This document shows, piece after piece, positions 16,078-24,673 of a DNA stretch of 64,000 nucleotides. A model generated the notes under the pieces. That model was not told the DNA's origin and searched no databases. It was given only the letters and a program-made list of their open reading frames with translations. Origin of the DNA: Rariloculus sp963665575 (GTDB lineage Bacteria; Pseudomonadota; Gammaproteobacteria; Steroidobacterales; Rariloculaceae); NCBI GenBank assembly GCA_963665575.2, contig CAXXDW010000006.1, positions 992,001 through 1,056,000 of the forward strand, read 5' to 3'. The translations under genes were made by a program, and so were the position numbers. The number at the start of each line of letters is the position of its first letter. Positions within the stretch are counted from its first letter, which is position 1.

Positions 16078-16563
16078 ATGAACCCGATCGACTTCAGCCA
16101 GATTCCGCTCAGGGACATCCACCTGCCCGGAGCCGTGGGCTGGTGGCCGCCGGCGATCGGCTGGTGGGTCGTCGCCACGCTCGTCTTCGCCGCTTGCGTC
16201 GTTGCCTGGATCCATTACCGCCGCCACGCGCGCGAGCGCGCCGCGCTCAGAACGCTGCGGTCCGTGCTGAAGGCGCTCGACAACGGCCGCGAGCCCGCGC
16301 GTTGCCTGCAGCAGATATCGCTCGTCACGAGGCGCTTTGCGATGTCGATCGCGGACGCCGCGACGCCCGTCGCCGGGCTTACGGGCGAGCGCTGGCTCGC
16401 GTTTCTCGACAGCCGCTGGGACCGTGACGCATTCACCTGCGGTGCGGGCCGGGCATTGGTCGTGGCGCCCTACCTGCCCGCCGACCGTGTCGTGCACGCC
16501 GATGTGCAGGCGCTTGGCAGCTTGTGCGTGCAGTGGGTCGCCACGCAGCGGCGCGAGGACTGA
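16078..16563 (+). CDS. DUF4381 domain-containing membrane protein
   Basis: The 161-aa protein begins with IPLRDIHLPGAVGWWPPAIGWW, the signature of DUF4381, then a single membrane helix (residues 25-46) and a cytoplasmic domain of about 110 residues. It is consistently found between DUF58 and BatA genes in MoxR operons; its role is unknown. It starts 7 bp after the DUF58 gene and ends 3 bp before batA. Confidence 0.85.
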   Translation: MNPIDFSQIPLRDIHLPGAVGWWPPAIGWWVVATLVFAACVVAWIHYRRHARERAALRTLRSVLKALDNGREPARCLQQISLVTRRFAMSIADAATPVAGLTGERWLAFLDSRWDRDAFTCGAGRALVVAPYLPADRVVHADVQALGSLCVQWVATQRRED

Positions 16564-16566
16564 GCC

Positions 16567-17643
16567 GTGTGGACCCTCGCCTGGTGGTGGTTGATCTTCG
16601 CCTTGCCGGTGCCCTGGCTCGTTCGGCGCCTTGTTGCCGCGCAGCCGCTCGATAACGACGCGGCGCTCAGGGTCCCCGCGGCGAGCCAGTTCGCCGATCT
16701 CACGGGCGGCGCCGGCGTCAGCCCGCGGCGGCAGTGGCGCCACGCGGCGCTCTGGCTGATCTGGGCCGCGGCGGTGTTCGCCGCGGCACGGCCCCAGTTC
16801 GTCGGCGACCCGGTCGCGTTGCCGGTCAGCGGCCGGGACCTGCTGCTGGCAGTGGATCTTTCGGGCAGCATGGAAGAGCAGGACTTTCAGCTCGACGGGC
16901 AGTGGGTGGACCGCCTGACCGCCACGAAGTCCGTGGCCGACGACTTCATCGCGAACCGCGTCGGCGACCGGCTCGGACTGATCCTGTTTGGCCGCGAGGC
17001 TTATCTGCAGATACCGCTGACGTTCGATCGGGCCACGATCCAGACGCTGCTCGACGAATCGGTCATCGGCCTTGCCGGCAAGGAAACGGCGATCGGCGAC
17101 GCGATCGGCCTCGGGATCCGGACGCTCGACGATGCCGGCGTCGAGGAAGGCCGGCGCGTGCTGGTTCTGTTGACCGACGGCGCGAATACCGCAGGTTCCG
17201 TCGAACCGCTCAAGGCCGCCGAACTCGCGGCCCAGCGCGGCGTCATCGTCTATACGATCGGTATCGGCGCCGATGCGCTCACGGTTCGCTCGCTGTTCGG
17301 GCTGCGCCAGATCAACCCGTCGGCCGACCTCGACGAGCAGACGCTCAATGCCATCGCCGAGCTGACCGGGGGGCGCTACTTCCGCGCCCGCGATACCGAG
17401 GAGCTGGCCGAGATCTATGCGCTGCTCGATGAACTTGAGCCTGCGGAGACCGACGAGGAAGGGTTCCGCCCGGTGCGCGAACTCTTCCATTGGCCGCTTG
17501 GTCTCGCGTTCGCGATAGCGGCGTTCGCTGTGGTGCTGGGCTCGTTTTCCGCGCGGCAGATCCTCACTCGCCCGACAGTGCGGGCCGGAAGCAGCAACAA
17601 GGGATCATCCATGGGAGTCCAAAAGGAGGCTTTCAGGCCTTGA
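16567..17643 (+). CDS. batA: BatA-like VWA-domain membrane protein
   Basis: The 358-aa protein has N-terminal membrane helices (about 1-20 and 60-76), then a VWA domain whose MIDAS motif is D97-x-S99-x-S101 (AVDLSGSMEEQ), and a later VLLTDGANTAG segment. A C-terminal helix lies near 315-335. GTG 16567 is the start. BatA proteins are linked to oxidative-stress or aerotolerance phenotypes in some bacteria. The end is odd: the final residues (MGVQKEAFRP) are encoded by a stretch containing an AGGAGG ribosome site and lead into a 16-bp palindrome that overlaps the stop codon. Confidence 0.88.
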   Translation: MWTLAWWWLIFALPVPWLVRRLVAAQPLDNDAALRVPAASQFADLTGGAGVSPRRQWRHAALWLIWAAAVFAAARPQFVGDPVALPVSGRDLLLAVDLSGSMEEQDFQLDGQWVDRLTATKSVADDFIANRVGDRLGLILFGREAYLQIPLTFDRATIQTLLDESVIGLAGKETAIGDAIGLGIRTLDDAGVEEGRRVLVLLTDGANTAGSVEPLKAAELAAQRGVIVYTIGIGADALTVRSLFGLRQINPSADLDEQTLNAIAELTGGRYFRARDTEELAEIYALLDELEPAETDEEGFRPVRELFHWPLGLAFAIAAFAVVLGSFSARQILTRPTVRAGSSNKGSSMGVQKEAFRP

Positions 17644-17653
17644 ACGTTCAAGG
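17638..17653. promoter_or_regulatory. Perfect 16-bp palindrome over the batA stop codon
   Basis: CCTTGAACGTTCAAGG reads the same on both strands. As RNA it would form a 6-bp stem with a 4-base loop. It follows an AGGAGG motif at 17624-17629 and lies 21 bp before the batB start. It may be an operator or an intercistronic RNA hairpin. Confidence 0.45.
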
Positions 17654-17681
17654 TATTAGCAGCGTGTGCGCTCATGGCTGA
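17640..17681 (+). CDS. Possible 13-codon mini-ORF between batA and batB
   Basis: TTG 17640 lies 10 bases after AGGAGG (17624-17629). The frame encodes 13 residues and stops at TGA 17679-17681, overlapping the batB ATG (17674). The strong ribosome site otherwise has no well-placed partner. It could couple batB translation. Speculative. Confidence 0.2.
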   Translation: MNVQGISSVCAHG

Positions 17682-19524
17682 GTTTCACTTCCTCAGGCCG
17701 TGGTGGCTCATCGCGCTGCCGTTCGGCGTCTGGCTGATCTGGCGGCTGTTCTGGGCCGATGCCGGCCGCAAGAGCGGTTGGCGGGCCGTCGTCGATGCAG
17801 CGCTGCAACCCTACGTGCTCGGCCGGGTCGAGGCGCTCGTCAATCGGCGCTGGCCCATGCTCGTCGCGCTCCTGGCATGGCTGGCTGCGGTCCTCGCGCT
17901 CGCGGGGCCGACGTGGGAGCGTATGCCGGTACCGGCCTTTCGTTCCGACGAGGCGCTCGTCGTCGTGTTCGACCTGTCCAGATCCATGGATGCGGCCGAC
18001 GTCGAGCCGAGCCGGCTGGACCGCGCAAAGGTCAAGCTCTTGTCGCTGCTCGAGCGGCGCGCGGGCGGTCAGACGGCGCTCGTCGTGTTTTCGGCGCATG
18101 CATTCACGGTGACGCCCCTGACGGCTGACACCGACACCATCGCCTCGCTCGTGGGGGCGCTTTCGAGCGACATCATGCCGAGCCGGGGCAGCCTCGCGGA
18201 AGCCGGTCTGCAGCGTGCCGGCACGCTGCTCAGGCAGACGGGACTGACCGCGGGCGAGGTACTGCTCGTGACCGATGCCGAGGTTTCGCCCCGGGCAGAG
18301 AACATCGTGCGCGAGCTCCGCCAGGAGCGCTACATCACGCATGTGCTTGCCGTCGGGACGGAGGAAGGCGCGCCGATCCGCGAACCCGACGGCGGCTTCG
18401 TCACGGACGCTTCCGGCCGCGTGGTCGTACCGGGCGTTGACATCGCCGCGTTGCGCAGCCTCGCGGCGGCCGGAGGGGGGCGGTTCGCGCGGCTTGCGGC
18501 GAGCGACCGTGATCTCGAAGTGCTCTTTCCGGACACTGTCGGCGTGGGCTCCTTCAGCGGCGCGGCTGACGACGAGCAGGAATACGAGGCCGACATCTGG
18601 CGCGACCAGGGCGTGTGGCTCACGGTCGCCGCGCTGCCGTTTCTCGCGCTGATGTTCCGGCGCGGCTGGATCTGCGTGCTGCTCGTCGGGCTCGCCGCGC
18701 CGCTGCCGCGTGCCGATGCCTTCGAATGGCGCGATCTGTGGGTACGCGCGGACCGGCAGGGCTTTGAGGCCATGCAGGCCGACGATCCGGACCGGGCGCT
18801 CGCCCTCTTCAAGGATCCGGCCTGGCTCGGCGCCGCGCAGTATCGCGTCGGCGACTTTTCCGGCAGCGTGGCGACGCTGAGCGAACTGGACAGCTCCGAG
18901 GCGAATTACAACCGCGGCAATGCCCTGGTCCGGGCCGGCGAGCTTGCGGGCGCGCTTGAGGCCTACGACCGCACGCTGGTGCTCGACCCGGAACACGAGG
19001 ATGCGCGCTTCAACCGCGAACTCGTGGCGGAACTCCTCGCACAGATCGAACAGGAAAGCGAGGCGCAGAGCCGGCAAGGCGAGGAAGGTCAGCAGCAGAG
19101 CGATCCGAACGAGGAAGGCCGGAGTGACAGGACGGATGAAGCGTCCGAATCCGGCGAGCCCACCGACAGCGAGGACGGCAGTTCGGATCGCCAGCAGCGC
19201 TCCCAATCCGACTCGTCGAACAGCCGCGACAGCGAGCAACGCGAGCCATCGGACGATCCGGGCGAGAGCGGTCAGGACTCTTCCGAAGCGCTCGATGCCG
19301 CAGCCGGGGAGGAGGAGTCGCCCGACTTCGACCCCGACTCCCTGCCGGGGCCGGAGGAAATCGAACAGTGGGCGTCCGAGCAGGCCGCCGACCAATGGCT
19401 CAGGCGCATACCGCAGGATCCGGGCGGATTGCTCAGGCGCAAGTTCCTGTATCAGTATCAGCGGCTCGGAGTGGATCAGGACGGCAACTTCGTCTGGCCG
19501 GGCGACGAGTCCGCGCCGTGGTAG
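17674..19524 (+). CDS. batB: BatB-like VWA protein fused to a BatC-like TPR region
   Basis: The 616-aa protein combines two membrane helices (about 10-25 and 60-80), a VWA domain with VVVFDLSRSMDAADV near residue 95, another pair of helices near 310-350, TPR-like repeats (about 370-450, NYNRGNALVRAGELAGALEAYDRTLVLDPEHEDARFNREL), then about 110 residues rich in Glu, Ser, Gln and Asp. It ends with the conserved WLRRIPQDPGGLLRRKF segment. BatB and BatC are separate in some bacteria; here they are fused, as in many Gammaproteobacteria. It would act in the periplasm or membrane with BatA and BatD. Confidence 0.88.
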   Translation: MAEFHFLRPWWLIALPFGVWLIWRLFWADAGRKSGWRAVVDAALQPYVLGRVEALVNRRWPMLVALLAWLAAVLALAGPTWERMPVPAFRSDEALVVVFDLSRSMDAADVEPSRLDRAKVKLLSLLERRAGGQTALVVFSAHAFTVTPLTADTDTIASLVGALSSDIMPSRGSLAEAGLQRAGTLLRQTGLTAGEVLLVTDAEVSPRAENIVRELRQERYITHVLAVGTEEGAPIREPDGGFVTDASGRVVVPGVDIAALRSLAAAGGGRFARLAASDRDLEVLFPDTVGVGSFSGAADDEQEYEADIWRDQGVWLTVAALPFLALMFRRGWICVLLVGLAAPLPRADAFEWRDLWVRADRQGFEAMQADDPDRALALFKDPAWLGAAQYRVGDFSGSVATLSELDSSEANYNRGNALVRAGELAGALEAYDRTLVLDPEHEDARFNRELVAELLAQIEQESEAQSRQGEEGQQQSDPNEEGRSDRTDEASESGEPTDSEDGSSDRQQRSQSDSSNSRDSEQREPSDDPGESGQDSSEALDAAAGEEESPDFDPDSLPGPEEIEQWASEQAADQWLRRIPQDPGGLLRRKFLYQYQRLGVDQDGNFVWPGDESAPW

Positions 19525-19558
19525 CCACGACTGTTCGCGCTTTTGCCGGGCGGGCGTG

Positions 19559-19610
19559 TCGCCGGTCTCGGTGCTTCGCGCGACTTTCGCCACGGGTTGC
19601 CGGGCATGCG
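19559..19610 (+). repeat. Dispersed 52-bp intergenic repeat, copy B
   Basis: It is 47/52 identical to 12831-12882 in the same orientation. It lies in the 233-bp stretch between the fused batB gene and batD, about 150 bp upstream of the chosen batD start. Confidence 0.85.
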
Positions 19611-19675
19611 CTGCGAACGGTGGCCCAGCCGGCTTCGGCGAGGCTGCGAGGACGCTTGGCGCGATCCCTGGACGC

Positions 19676-19697
19676 TGCAAGCGGTCTTGCGCTTGCA
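19676..19697. other. Inverted repeat ahead of batD
   Basis: TGCAAGC (19676-19682) and GCTTGCA (19691-19697) form a perfect 7-bp inverted repeat with an 8-base loop, about 60 bp before batD. Possible RNA hairpin or protein site. Confidence 0.3.
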
Positions 19698-19757
19698 ACC
19701 ATGTCGGCGGCTGTGCTTCGAGAGCGATCCGGCGCGGGTCCGGCGCTGCCGGGACGT

Positions 19758-21410
19758 ATGCTCCGTCGAGTGCTCATCGGTGGTTTGCTCGCCCCGGCCA
19801 TGCTCACCGCGCATGCTCAGGACACGCTCGTTCGGGCGAGCGTCGATCGCGCGACCGTGCGCGAGAACGAATCTTTTACCTACTCGATCGTCGCCGAAGG
19901 CAGCATCCGCGACGATCCCGACACGAGCGCCATCGAGCAGCAGTTCGATGTCCTGAGCCGCTCCAGCCGAACGCGCATCGAGATCGTCAACACCCAGCGC
20001 CGCCAGGTCGTCGAATGGGACTTCGAGCTCTTTCCGACAGGGGCGGGCAACTTCGTGCTGCCGCCGAGTTACGTCGCGGGCGCGGCATCCAACACGGTCG
20101 AGGTGGAGATCCTGCCGGCTCCGGTGTCCGACGAGGACCTGCCCGACGTCTTCATGGAAGTCGACGCAGAACCGTCGACGCCGTATGTGCAGGCGCAGGT
20201 CCTCTATACGCTCAGGTTGTTCGTCGGCGTCAACACGGGTCGCGCGACGCTGACGGCGCCACGGGTCAGCGGCGGTGAGGCAATCGTCGAGCGTCTCGGC
20301 GAGGATCGCCAGTACCAGACCACTCGCGCCGGCAGAAGCTTCTCCGTGCGGGAGCGGCGCTACGCGATATTCCCGCAGCAGACGGGCACTTTGAGTGTGG
20401 GTCCCGCCACCTTCGAAGCGATGGTCGTTCCGACTCGCGGATTCTCGAGAGTCCAGCGACTGCGCTCGGATTCGCTCGAAATCGATGTCAGACCCGCCGT
20501 CGCTCCGCCGCCGGAGTTTCCGGACGCCGTCTGGCTGCCGGCGCGCGCCCTGACGCTCACGCAGGACTGGGTTGACGAGCAGGGCCGGTTTTCGCTCGGC
20601 GTACCGCGCACCCGCCTGTTGACCGTGGAGGCCAATGGCGTGCTCGAAACGCAAATCCCCGAACTGGTTCTCGCAACGGCGGCCGGTATCAGGCAATACC
20701 CGGATCAGCCGGAGCTCGATCGGCGGACATCCGAGCAGGGCGTACAGGGCCGGCGGGTCGAGCGTTACGCCGTCATTGCCCAGAACACGGGCGAGATCGA
20801 GATTCCGGGGCAGGAACTTGCGTGGTGGAACGTCGACGAAGCGCGGTGGGATGTCGCCCGCATCGAGCCGACCGTCGTTGCCGTGCTGCCCGGGATCGAA
20901 CCCGTGTTCGACGAACCTGTCCCGGCCGCTCCGGAAGCGTCACCGGGCGCTCAGCCGGCGCCGCCGGCAACGAACTACTGGACTCTCGTCAGCGCCATCC
21001 TCGCGGCCGGCTGGCTCCTGACGCTCGTGGCGTGGCTCAGAACCCGGTCGGCAGACCGGGCGGCAGGCGTTCAGCCCGCACGGAGCCCGCGCCGTTCGAA
21101 AAACCGGCAACTGCTGCGCAAGCTGCGTGCCGCGTGCGAAGAGAACGATGCCGCCGCTGCGCACGGCCTCCTGCTGCAGTGGGCCGAGCTGCGGTTTCCC
21201 GAGTCGCCGCCGCAGAGCCTTGGTGTGTTGGCCGGCCGGCTGCCGCCGGCGGTTGCCGCCGAAATCGCCGTGCTCGAAGCCTGCGTCTACGGGGCGGGCG
21301 CCGAGGACTGGAAGGGCAAGGGTCTGGCGGCTGCGCTCAAGGGCGTGGATGCGGTCGCCAGGGCAGGCTCGAATGACAAGCCCGACCCGTTGCTGCCGCT
21401 TTATCGGTGA
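19758..21410 (+). CDS. batD: BatD-like protein
   Basis: The 550-aa protein has a signal peptide (MLRRVLIGGLLAPAMLTAHAQ), a long beta-rich periplasmic region beginning VRASVDRATVRENESFTYSI as in BatD proteins, one membrane helix near residues 412-432 (YWTLVSAILAAGWLLTLVAWL), and a basic cytoplasmic tail. ATG 19758 is chosen because it gives the signal peptide; the frame is open upstream for another 80 Arg-rich codons that look non-coding and include a dispersed repeat. It is the last gene of the MoxR/Bat operon. Confidence 0.85.
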   Translation: MLRRVLIGGLLAPAMLTAHAQDTLVRASVDRATVRENESFTYSIVAEGSIRDDPDTSAIEQQFDVLSRSSRTRIEIVNTQRRQVVEWDFELFPTGAGNFVLPPSYVAGAASNTVEVEILPAPVSDEDLPDVFMEVDAEPSTPYVQAQVLYTLRLFVGVNTGRATLTAPRVSGGEAIVERLGEDRQYQTTRAGRSFSVRERRYAIFPQQTGTLSVGPATFEAMVVPTRGFSRVQRLRSDSLEIDVRPAVAPPPEFPDAVWLPARALTLTQDWVDEQGRFSLGVPRTRLLTVEANGVLETQIPELVLATAAGIRQYPDQPELDRRTSEQGVQGRRVERYAVIAQNTGEIEIPGQELAWWNVDEARWDVARIEPTVVAVLPGIEPVFDEPVPAAPEASPGAQPAPPATNYWTLVSAILAAGWLLTLVAWLRTRSADRAAGVQPARSPRRSKNRQLLRKLRAACEENDAAAAHGLLLQWAELRFPESPPQSLGVLAGRLPPAVAAEIAVLEACVYGAGAEDWKGKGLAAALKGVDAVARAGSNDKPDPLLPLYR

Positions 21411-21443
21411 CGCGCGCGGTGTCCGGGCGCGAGAACGCCGACG

Positions 21444-21863
21444 CTACCAGATACCCGTATTCCCCATCGAATGCCAGGGCTCGCCGGGAGCCAATGCGGC
21501 GCCCTTTTGCAGCAGTTCGATCGAGATATTGTCGGGCGAGCGAATGAACGCCATCTTCCCGTCCCGGGGCGGCCGGTTGATCGTGACACCGGCATCCATG
21601 AGCCGCTGGCAGGTCGCATAGATGTCCTCCACTTCGTAGGCCACGTGCCCGAAGTTTCGGCCTTCGCCGTACGGTTCCGGATCCCAGTTGAAGGTCAGCT
21701 CGAGCGCGCAATCTTCCTGCCCTTCGGCCGCGACGAAAACCAGCGTGAACCGCCCGGCTTCGTGGTCATGGCGGCCGACTTCCCTGAGCCCGAGCTTGTT
21801 GCAGTAGAAGTCGAGGGATTCCTCGAGATCAGTGACTCTTATCATTGTGTGCAGATAGCGCAC
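21444..21863 (-). CDS. gloA: Lactoylglutathione lyase (glyoxalase I)
   Basis: The 139-aa protein has the paired VOC repeats of glyoxalase I. Metal ligands are visible as His5 (RYLHTMIRV), Glu in ALELTFNWD, His in FGHVAYEV, and Glu in ISIELLQKG. It converts the methylglyoxal-glutathione hemithioacetal to S-lactoylglutathione; its length fits the compact nickel-type bacterial enzymes. The start is GTG 21863 (VRYLHTM). The frame continues open upstream through repeats to 22040, which I regard as non-coding. It is convergent with batD. Confidence 0.9.
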   Translation of the reverse strand: MRYLHTMIRVTDLEESLDFYCNKLGLREVGRHDHEAGRFTLVFVAAEGQEDCALELTFNWDPEPYGEGRNFGHVAYEVEDIYATCQRLMDAGVTINRPPRDGKMAFIRSPDNISIELLQKGAALAPGEPWHSMGNTGIW

Positions 21864-21946
21864 GGTCTGTCCCCATTTCACGATCGCCAGGCAGAGAGCA
21901 TACCCCGTGGGCGGCCGCCGCTGAAGGATCGGGAAACCTGGGAGTT

Positions 21947-22034
21947 GTCCCGGTCGCGTCCCGAGGACGATGCGGCCGCTCGCCGGCAACGTCCCGGTCA
22001 CTCTCCGAAGACGATGCGGCTCGGCGCCGGCAAC
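21947..22034. repeat. Two-copy 44-bp tandem repeat upstream of gloA
   Basis: Copies 21947-21990 and 21991-22034 agree at about 35 of 44 positions; both start GTCCCGGTC, contain GACGATGCGGC and end CGCCGGCAAC. A further short segment (GGGAAACCTGGG near 21930) is echoed near 22101. The copies occupy the 287-bp gap between the OmpA-like gene and gloA, which holds no other feature I can support. Confidence 0.75.
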
Positions 22035-22150
22035 CGCCACAGAGCTGCGCGCCCGGGTCTCCCGGCCGCTTCGAGTACCAGCTTACTTAACTGGCGATGT
22101 CGGGGAACCTGGGCAGGCGCGCGCTCTCCCCGGACCGTTCGGCACGGGCG

Positions 22151-23620
22151 TCATTCGCTCTGCGGCTCGATCCTGACGTCGATGCGACGGTTGCGGGTGC
22201 GGCCGGCCGCCGTTTCGTTGTTCGCGATCGGCCGCGTCTCGCCATAGCCGACCGCGCTGATGCGAAACGCCGGTACGCCGAGTTCGCTCGAGAGAAATTC
22301 GCTGACGGCCTCGGCCCGTCGCCGGGACAGGCCGAGGTTCGACACGTCGCCGCCGTAGGAATCGGTGTGCCCCTCGACAACGATCTGCGAGCGCGGGAAC
22401 ACGGAGGCTGCCCTGGCGATCTTGTCGAGCAGCCCGCGAAACTCGGCCTGGACCCTGGATTCGCCGCTCGCGAAGTTCAACGCGACAAGACGGATCACGA
22501 CATCGTCGCCTTCGCGCAGGACCCGCGCTTCGTCGCGCGTGAACATGGCGGTAACCGTATCGAACTGCTCCCGGATCCGTGCTTCGGCTTCGAGCCGCTG
22601 CACGAGTGCCGCGCGTTCCTGCGAAACTCCGCCGAGACGTTCGTCGAGGTCGCGAATCTCCTCTTCGAGATCCGCGACCCGAACGCGCATCGCTTCGAGG
22701 TCGAGCTCGGATTGACGCGAGCGCTCGCGCATTTCGTCGATGAAGCCGACGAGTTGCGCCACGATCGCTTCGACACCGGTGTCGAAGCGCGCAACGAGGT
22801 CCGCGGCAGCGGCGACGCGCTCGAGCGGTGCCTCGTAACTCAGGATGAGGTCTTCTTCCGAGATGTCCTCGCCGCGGATCGCCATGACCTGCCCGGCGAG
22901 CGAGAGCGCGTGGCGTGCCTCGTAATTCGCCTGCTGGGCGAGGCTGCGCGGCAGATCGGTGTCGTAGCGGTTCTCGTTGAGCTCCCGTTCGGCCTGTTCG
23001 AGCAGCGCGCGGGCGCGCTCGAAGGTGATCGGCGCGTAGCGCGGGACGTTGGCCTGTCGCGCCTGTGCGAGCAGTGCGCGCGTCTGACTCAGGTACTGAG
23101 CCTTGATCGCCGTGAGTTCGGCGTCGCGGTAGAGAACCTCGGCTTCCTCGGCGCGTTCGCGCGTGTTCGGGATGTCGCCGGCCTCAAGCCGCCGCGCGGC
23201 GGCGTCGAACGTGTCCTCCGCCTCGTTCCAGAGCCCAGCGGCAAACGTCTCGGCGTTCGCGTTGCTTGCGTCGTCACGGGTCTTGATCAAAGCTGCCAGG
23301 GTGGTGCTTGCGAGTTCCGCGGCCTCCGCGGCCTGCAAGAAGCGCTCCGCCGCCGTGGCAAGCGAGTTGCGGATGCGCTCGAGGCTTCTGCCGCGCTCGA
23401 GATCGGCTTCGGCGTCGCGGTAGGCATCGAGGCCGCGGTCGTAACTCTGCGGCGCCAGGAGCTCCGCGTTGGCTGCCCGGGCCGTCTCCAATGCGCGATC
23501 GGCTTGCCCGAAGAGGGCGTCGCGCACATCCTGGGCGGCGGCGCTCGCAAGCAGGCCGAAGCAGATTGCGATCAGCGCGCCGAAGCAGACGGTGAATGGC
23601 AGCCGTTTCCTGGTGGGCAT
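22151..23620 (-). CDS. OmpA-family peptidoglycan-binding protein with long coiled coil
   Basis: The 489-aa protein has a signal peptide (cleavage after about ASAAAQ, residue 30), then about 300 residues of Ala/Glu/Arg-rich helix resembling DUF4398-type domains with a coiled coil at about 290-345 (MRVRVADLEEEIRDLDERL). The C-terminal OmpA domain (about 370-485) shows VEGHTDSYGG and LSRRRAEAVSEFL, and ends NRRIDVRIEP. It should lie in the periplasm and tether the envelope to peptidoglycan. It is divergent from lipA over 63 bp. Confidence 0.88.
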   Translation of the reverse strand: MPTRKRLPFTVCFGALIAICFGLLASAAAQDVRDALFGQADRALETARAANAELLAPQSYDRGLDAYRDAEADLERGRSLERIRNSLATAAERFLQAAEAAELASTTLAALIKTRDDASNANAETFAAGLWNEAEDTFDAAARRLEAGDIPNTRERAEEAEVLYRDAELTAIKAQYLSQTRALLAQARQANVPRYAPITFERARALLEQAERELNENRYDTDLPRSLAQQANYEARHALSLAGQVMAIRGEDISEEDLILSYEAPLERVAAAADLVARFDTGVEAIVAQLVGFIDEMRERSRQSELDLEAMRVRVADLEEEIRDLDERLGGVSQERAALVQRLEAEARIREQFDTVTAMFTRDEARVLREGDDVVIRLVALNFASGESRVQAEFRGLLDKIARAASVFPRSQIVVEGHTDSYGGDVSNLGLSRRRAEAVSEFLSSELGVPAFRISAVGYGETRPIANNETAAGRTRNRRIDVRIEPQSE

Positions 23621-23683
23621 TGGCTCGCTCCCGACAAACCGTGAGATACTTCACGACCCCGTATTTGAATCATATCAGTCCAG

Positions 23684-24670
23684 GTGAGTGAGTTTCGCGG
23701 CGTTCCCGTAACGGTCTCGGGCGCCAAGTACCGCACCGCGCAAGGTTTCTCCGCGATCAAGAACGGCGTGAAGCGCCGCGCGGGGTCCGACGGTGCGGCG
23801 CCGTTGCCCAAGCCCCCGTGGCTCAAGGCACGGTTCCCGGGCGGCCAGAAATACGCGTCGGTGCGGCGTACCGTTCGCGCGCATCGCCTCGCGACGGTCT
23901 GCGAGGAGTCGATGTGCCCGAACATCGGCGAGTGCTGGGCCAATGGCACGGCGACGCTCATGCTCATGGGCGCGGTGTGCACGCGGGCCTGCCGCTTCTG
24001 TGCGGTCGATACGGGCAACCCCGGAGGCTGGCTCGACGCGGAGGAACCCGCCAACTGTGCGCGCTCGGTCGAGCTCATGGGGCTGGAGTACGTCGTCCTG
24101 ACATCGGTGGATCGCGACGATCTGGCCGATGGCGGGGCAGGGCACTACGCGGCATGCGTGCGCGCCGTCAAGCAGAGGTGTCCGGAGACGGCCGTCGAGG
24201 CGTTGACACCGGATTTCTCGGGCCGCTTTGCCGATGTCGAAACCGTGATCGATTCCGGTGTTGACGTCTTCGCGCAGAATCTCGAGACGGTCGAGCGCCT
24301 GACGCGCCGCGTCAGGGACCCGCGTGCCGGGTATTCGCAGACGCTGTCCGTACTCGGGCACGCGAAGCGCTACCGCCCGCAGGTCCTGACCAAGACCAGC
24401 CTGATGCTCGGTCTCGGCGAGACCGAAGACGAGATTGTTGCGGCGATGGACGACCTCAGCGACGCCAGCGTCGACATCCTGACTTTCGGTCAGTACCTGC
24501 AGCCGACGCGCAATCACCTGCCCGTCGAGCGCTATGTGCATCCGGACGAATTCGCCCGCTATCGGCAATGGGGACTGGAGCGCGGATTCATGGAGGTCGT
24601 GGCCGGGCCGTTCGTTCGCTCCAGTTATCGCGCCGAGCGCGTCTTTCAGAAAAACAACGTGGGCCTTTGA
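23684..24670 (+). CDS. lipA: Lipoyl synthase
   Basis: The 328-aa radical-SAM enzyme inserts two sulfurs into protein-bound octanoate. Both iron-sulfur sites are complete: auxiliary C73-x4-C78-x5-C84 (CEESMCPNIGEC) and radical-SAM C99-x3-C103-x2-C106. The C-terminal RSSYRAE segment contributes the Ser ligand of the auxiliary cluster. The start is GTG 23684. lipB is not adjacent in this window; sohB follows after 3 bp. Confidence 0.96.
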   Translation: MSEFRGVPVTVSGAKYRTAQGFSAIKNGVKRRAGSDGAAPLPKPPWLKARFPGGQKYASVRRTVRAHRLATVCEESMCPNIGECWANGTATLMLMGAVCTRACRFCAVDTGNPGGWLDAEEPANCARSVELMGLEYVVLTSVDRDDLADGGAGHYAACVRAVKQRCPETAVEALTPDFSGRFADVETVIDSGVDVFAQNLETVERLTRRVRDPRAGYSQTLSVLGHAKRYRPQVLTKTSLMLGLGETEDEIVAAMDDLSDASVDILTFGQYLQPTRNHLPVERYVHPDEFARYRQWGLERGFMEVVAGPFVRSSYRAERVFQKNNVGL

Positions 24671-24673
24671 TCG

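Noticed and set aside
19518..19757. BatD start at GTG 19518, 80 codons upstream
   Set aside because: The extension is Arg-rich, covers a dispersed repeat and would bury the obvious signal peptide.
21864..22040. N-terminal extension of glyoxalase I
   Set aside because: The frame stays open to 22040, but it runs through a 44-bp tandem repeat whose period is not a multiple of three, and the enzyme family starts at the chosen GTG.
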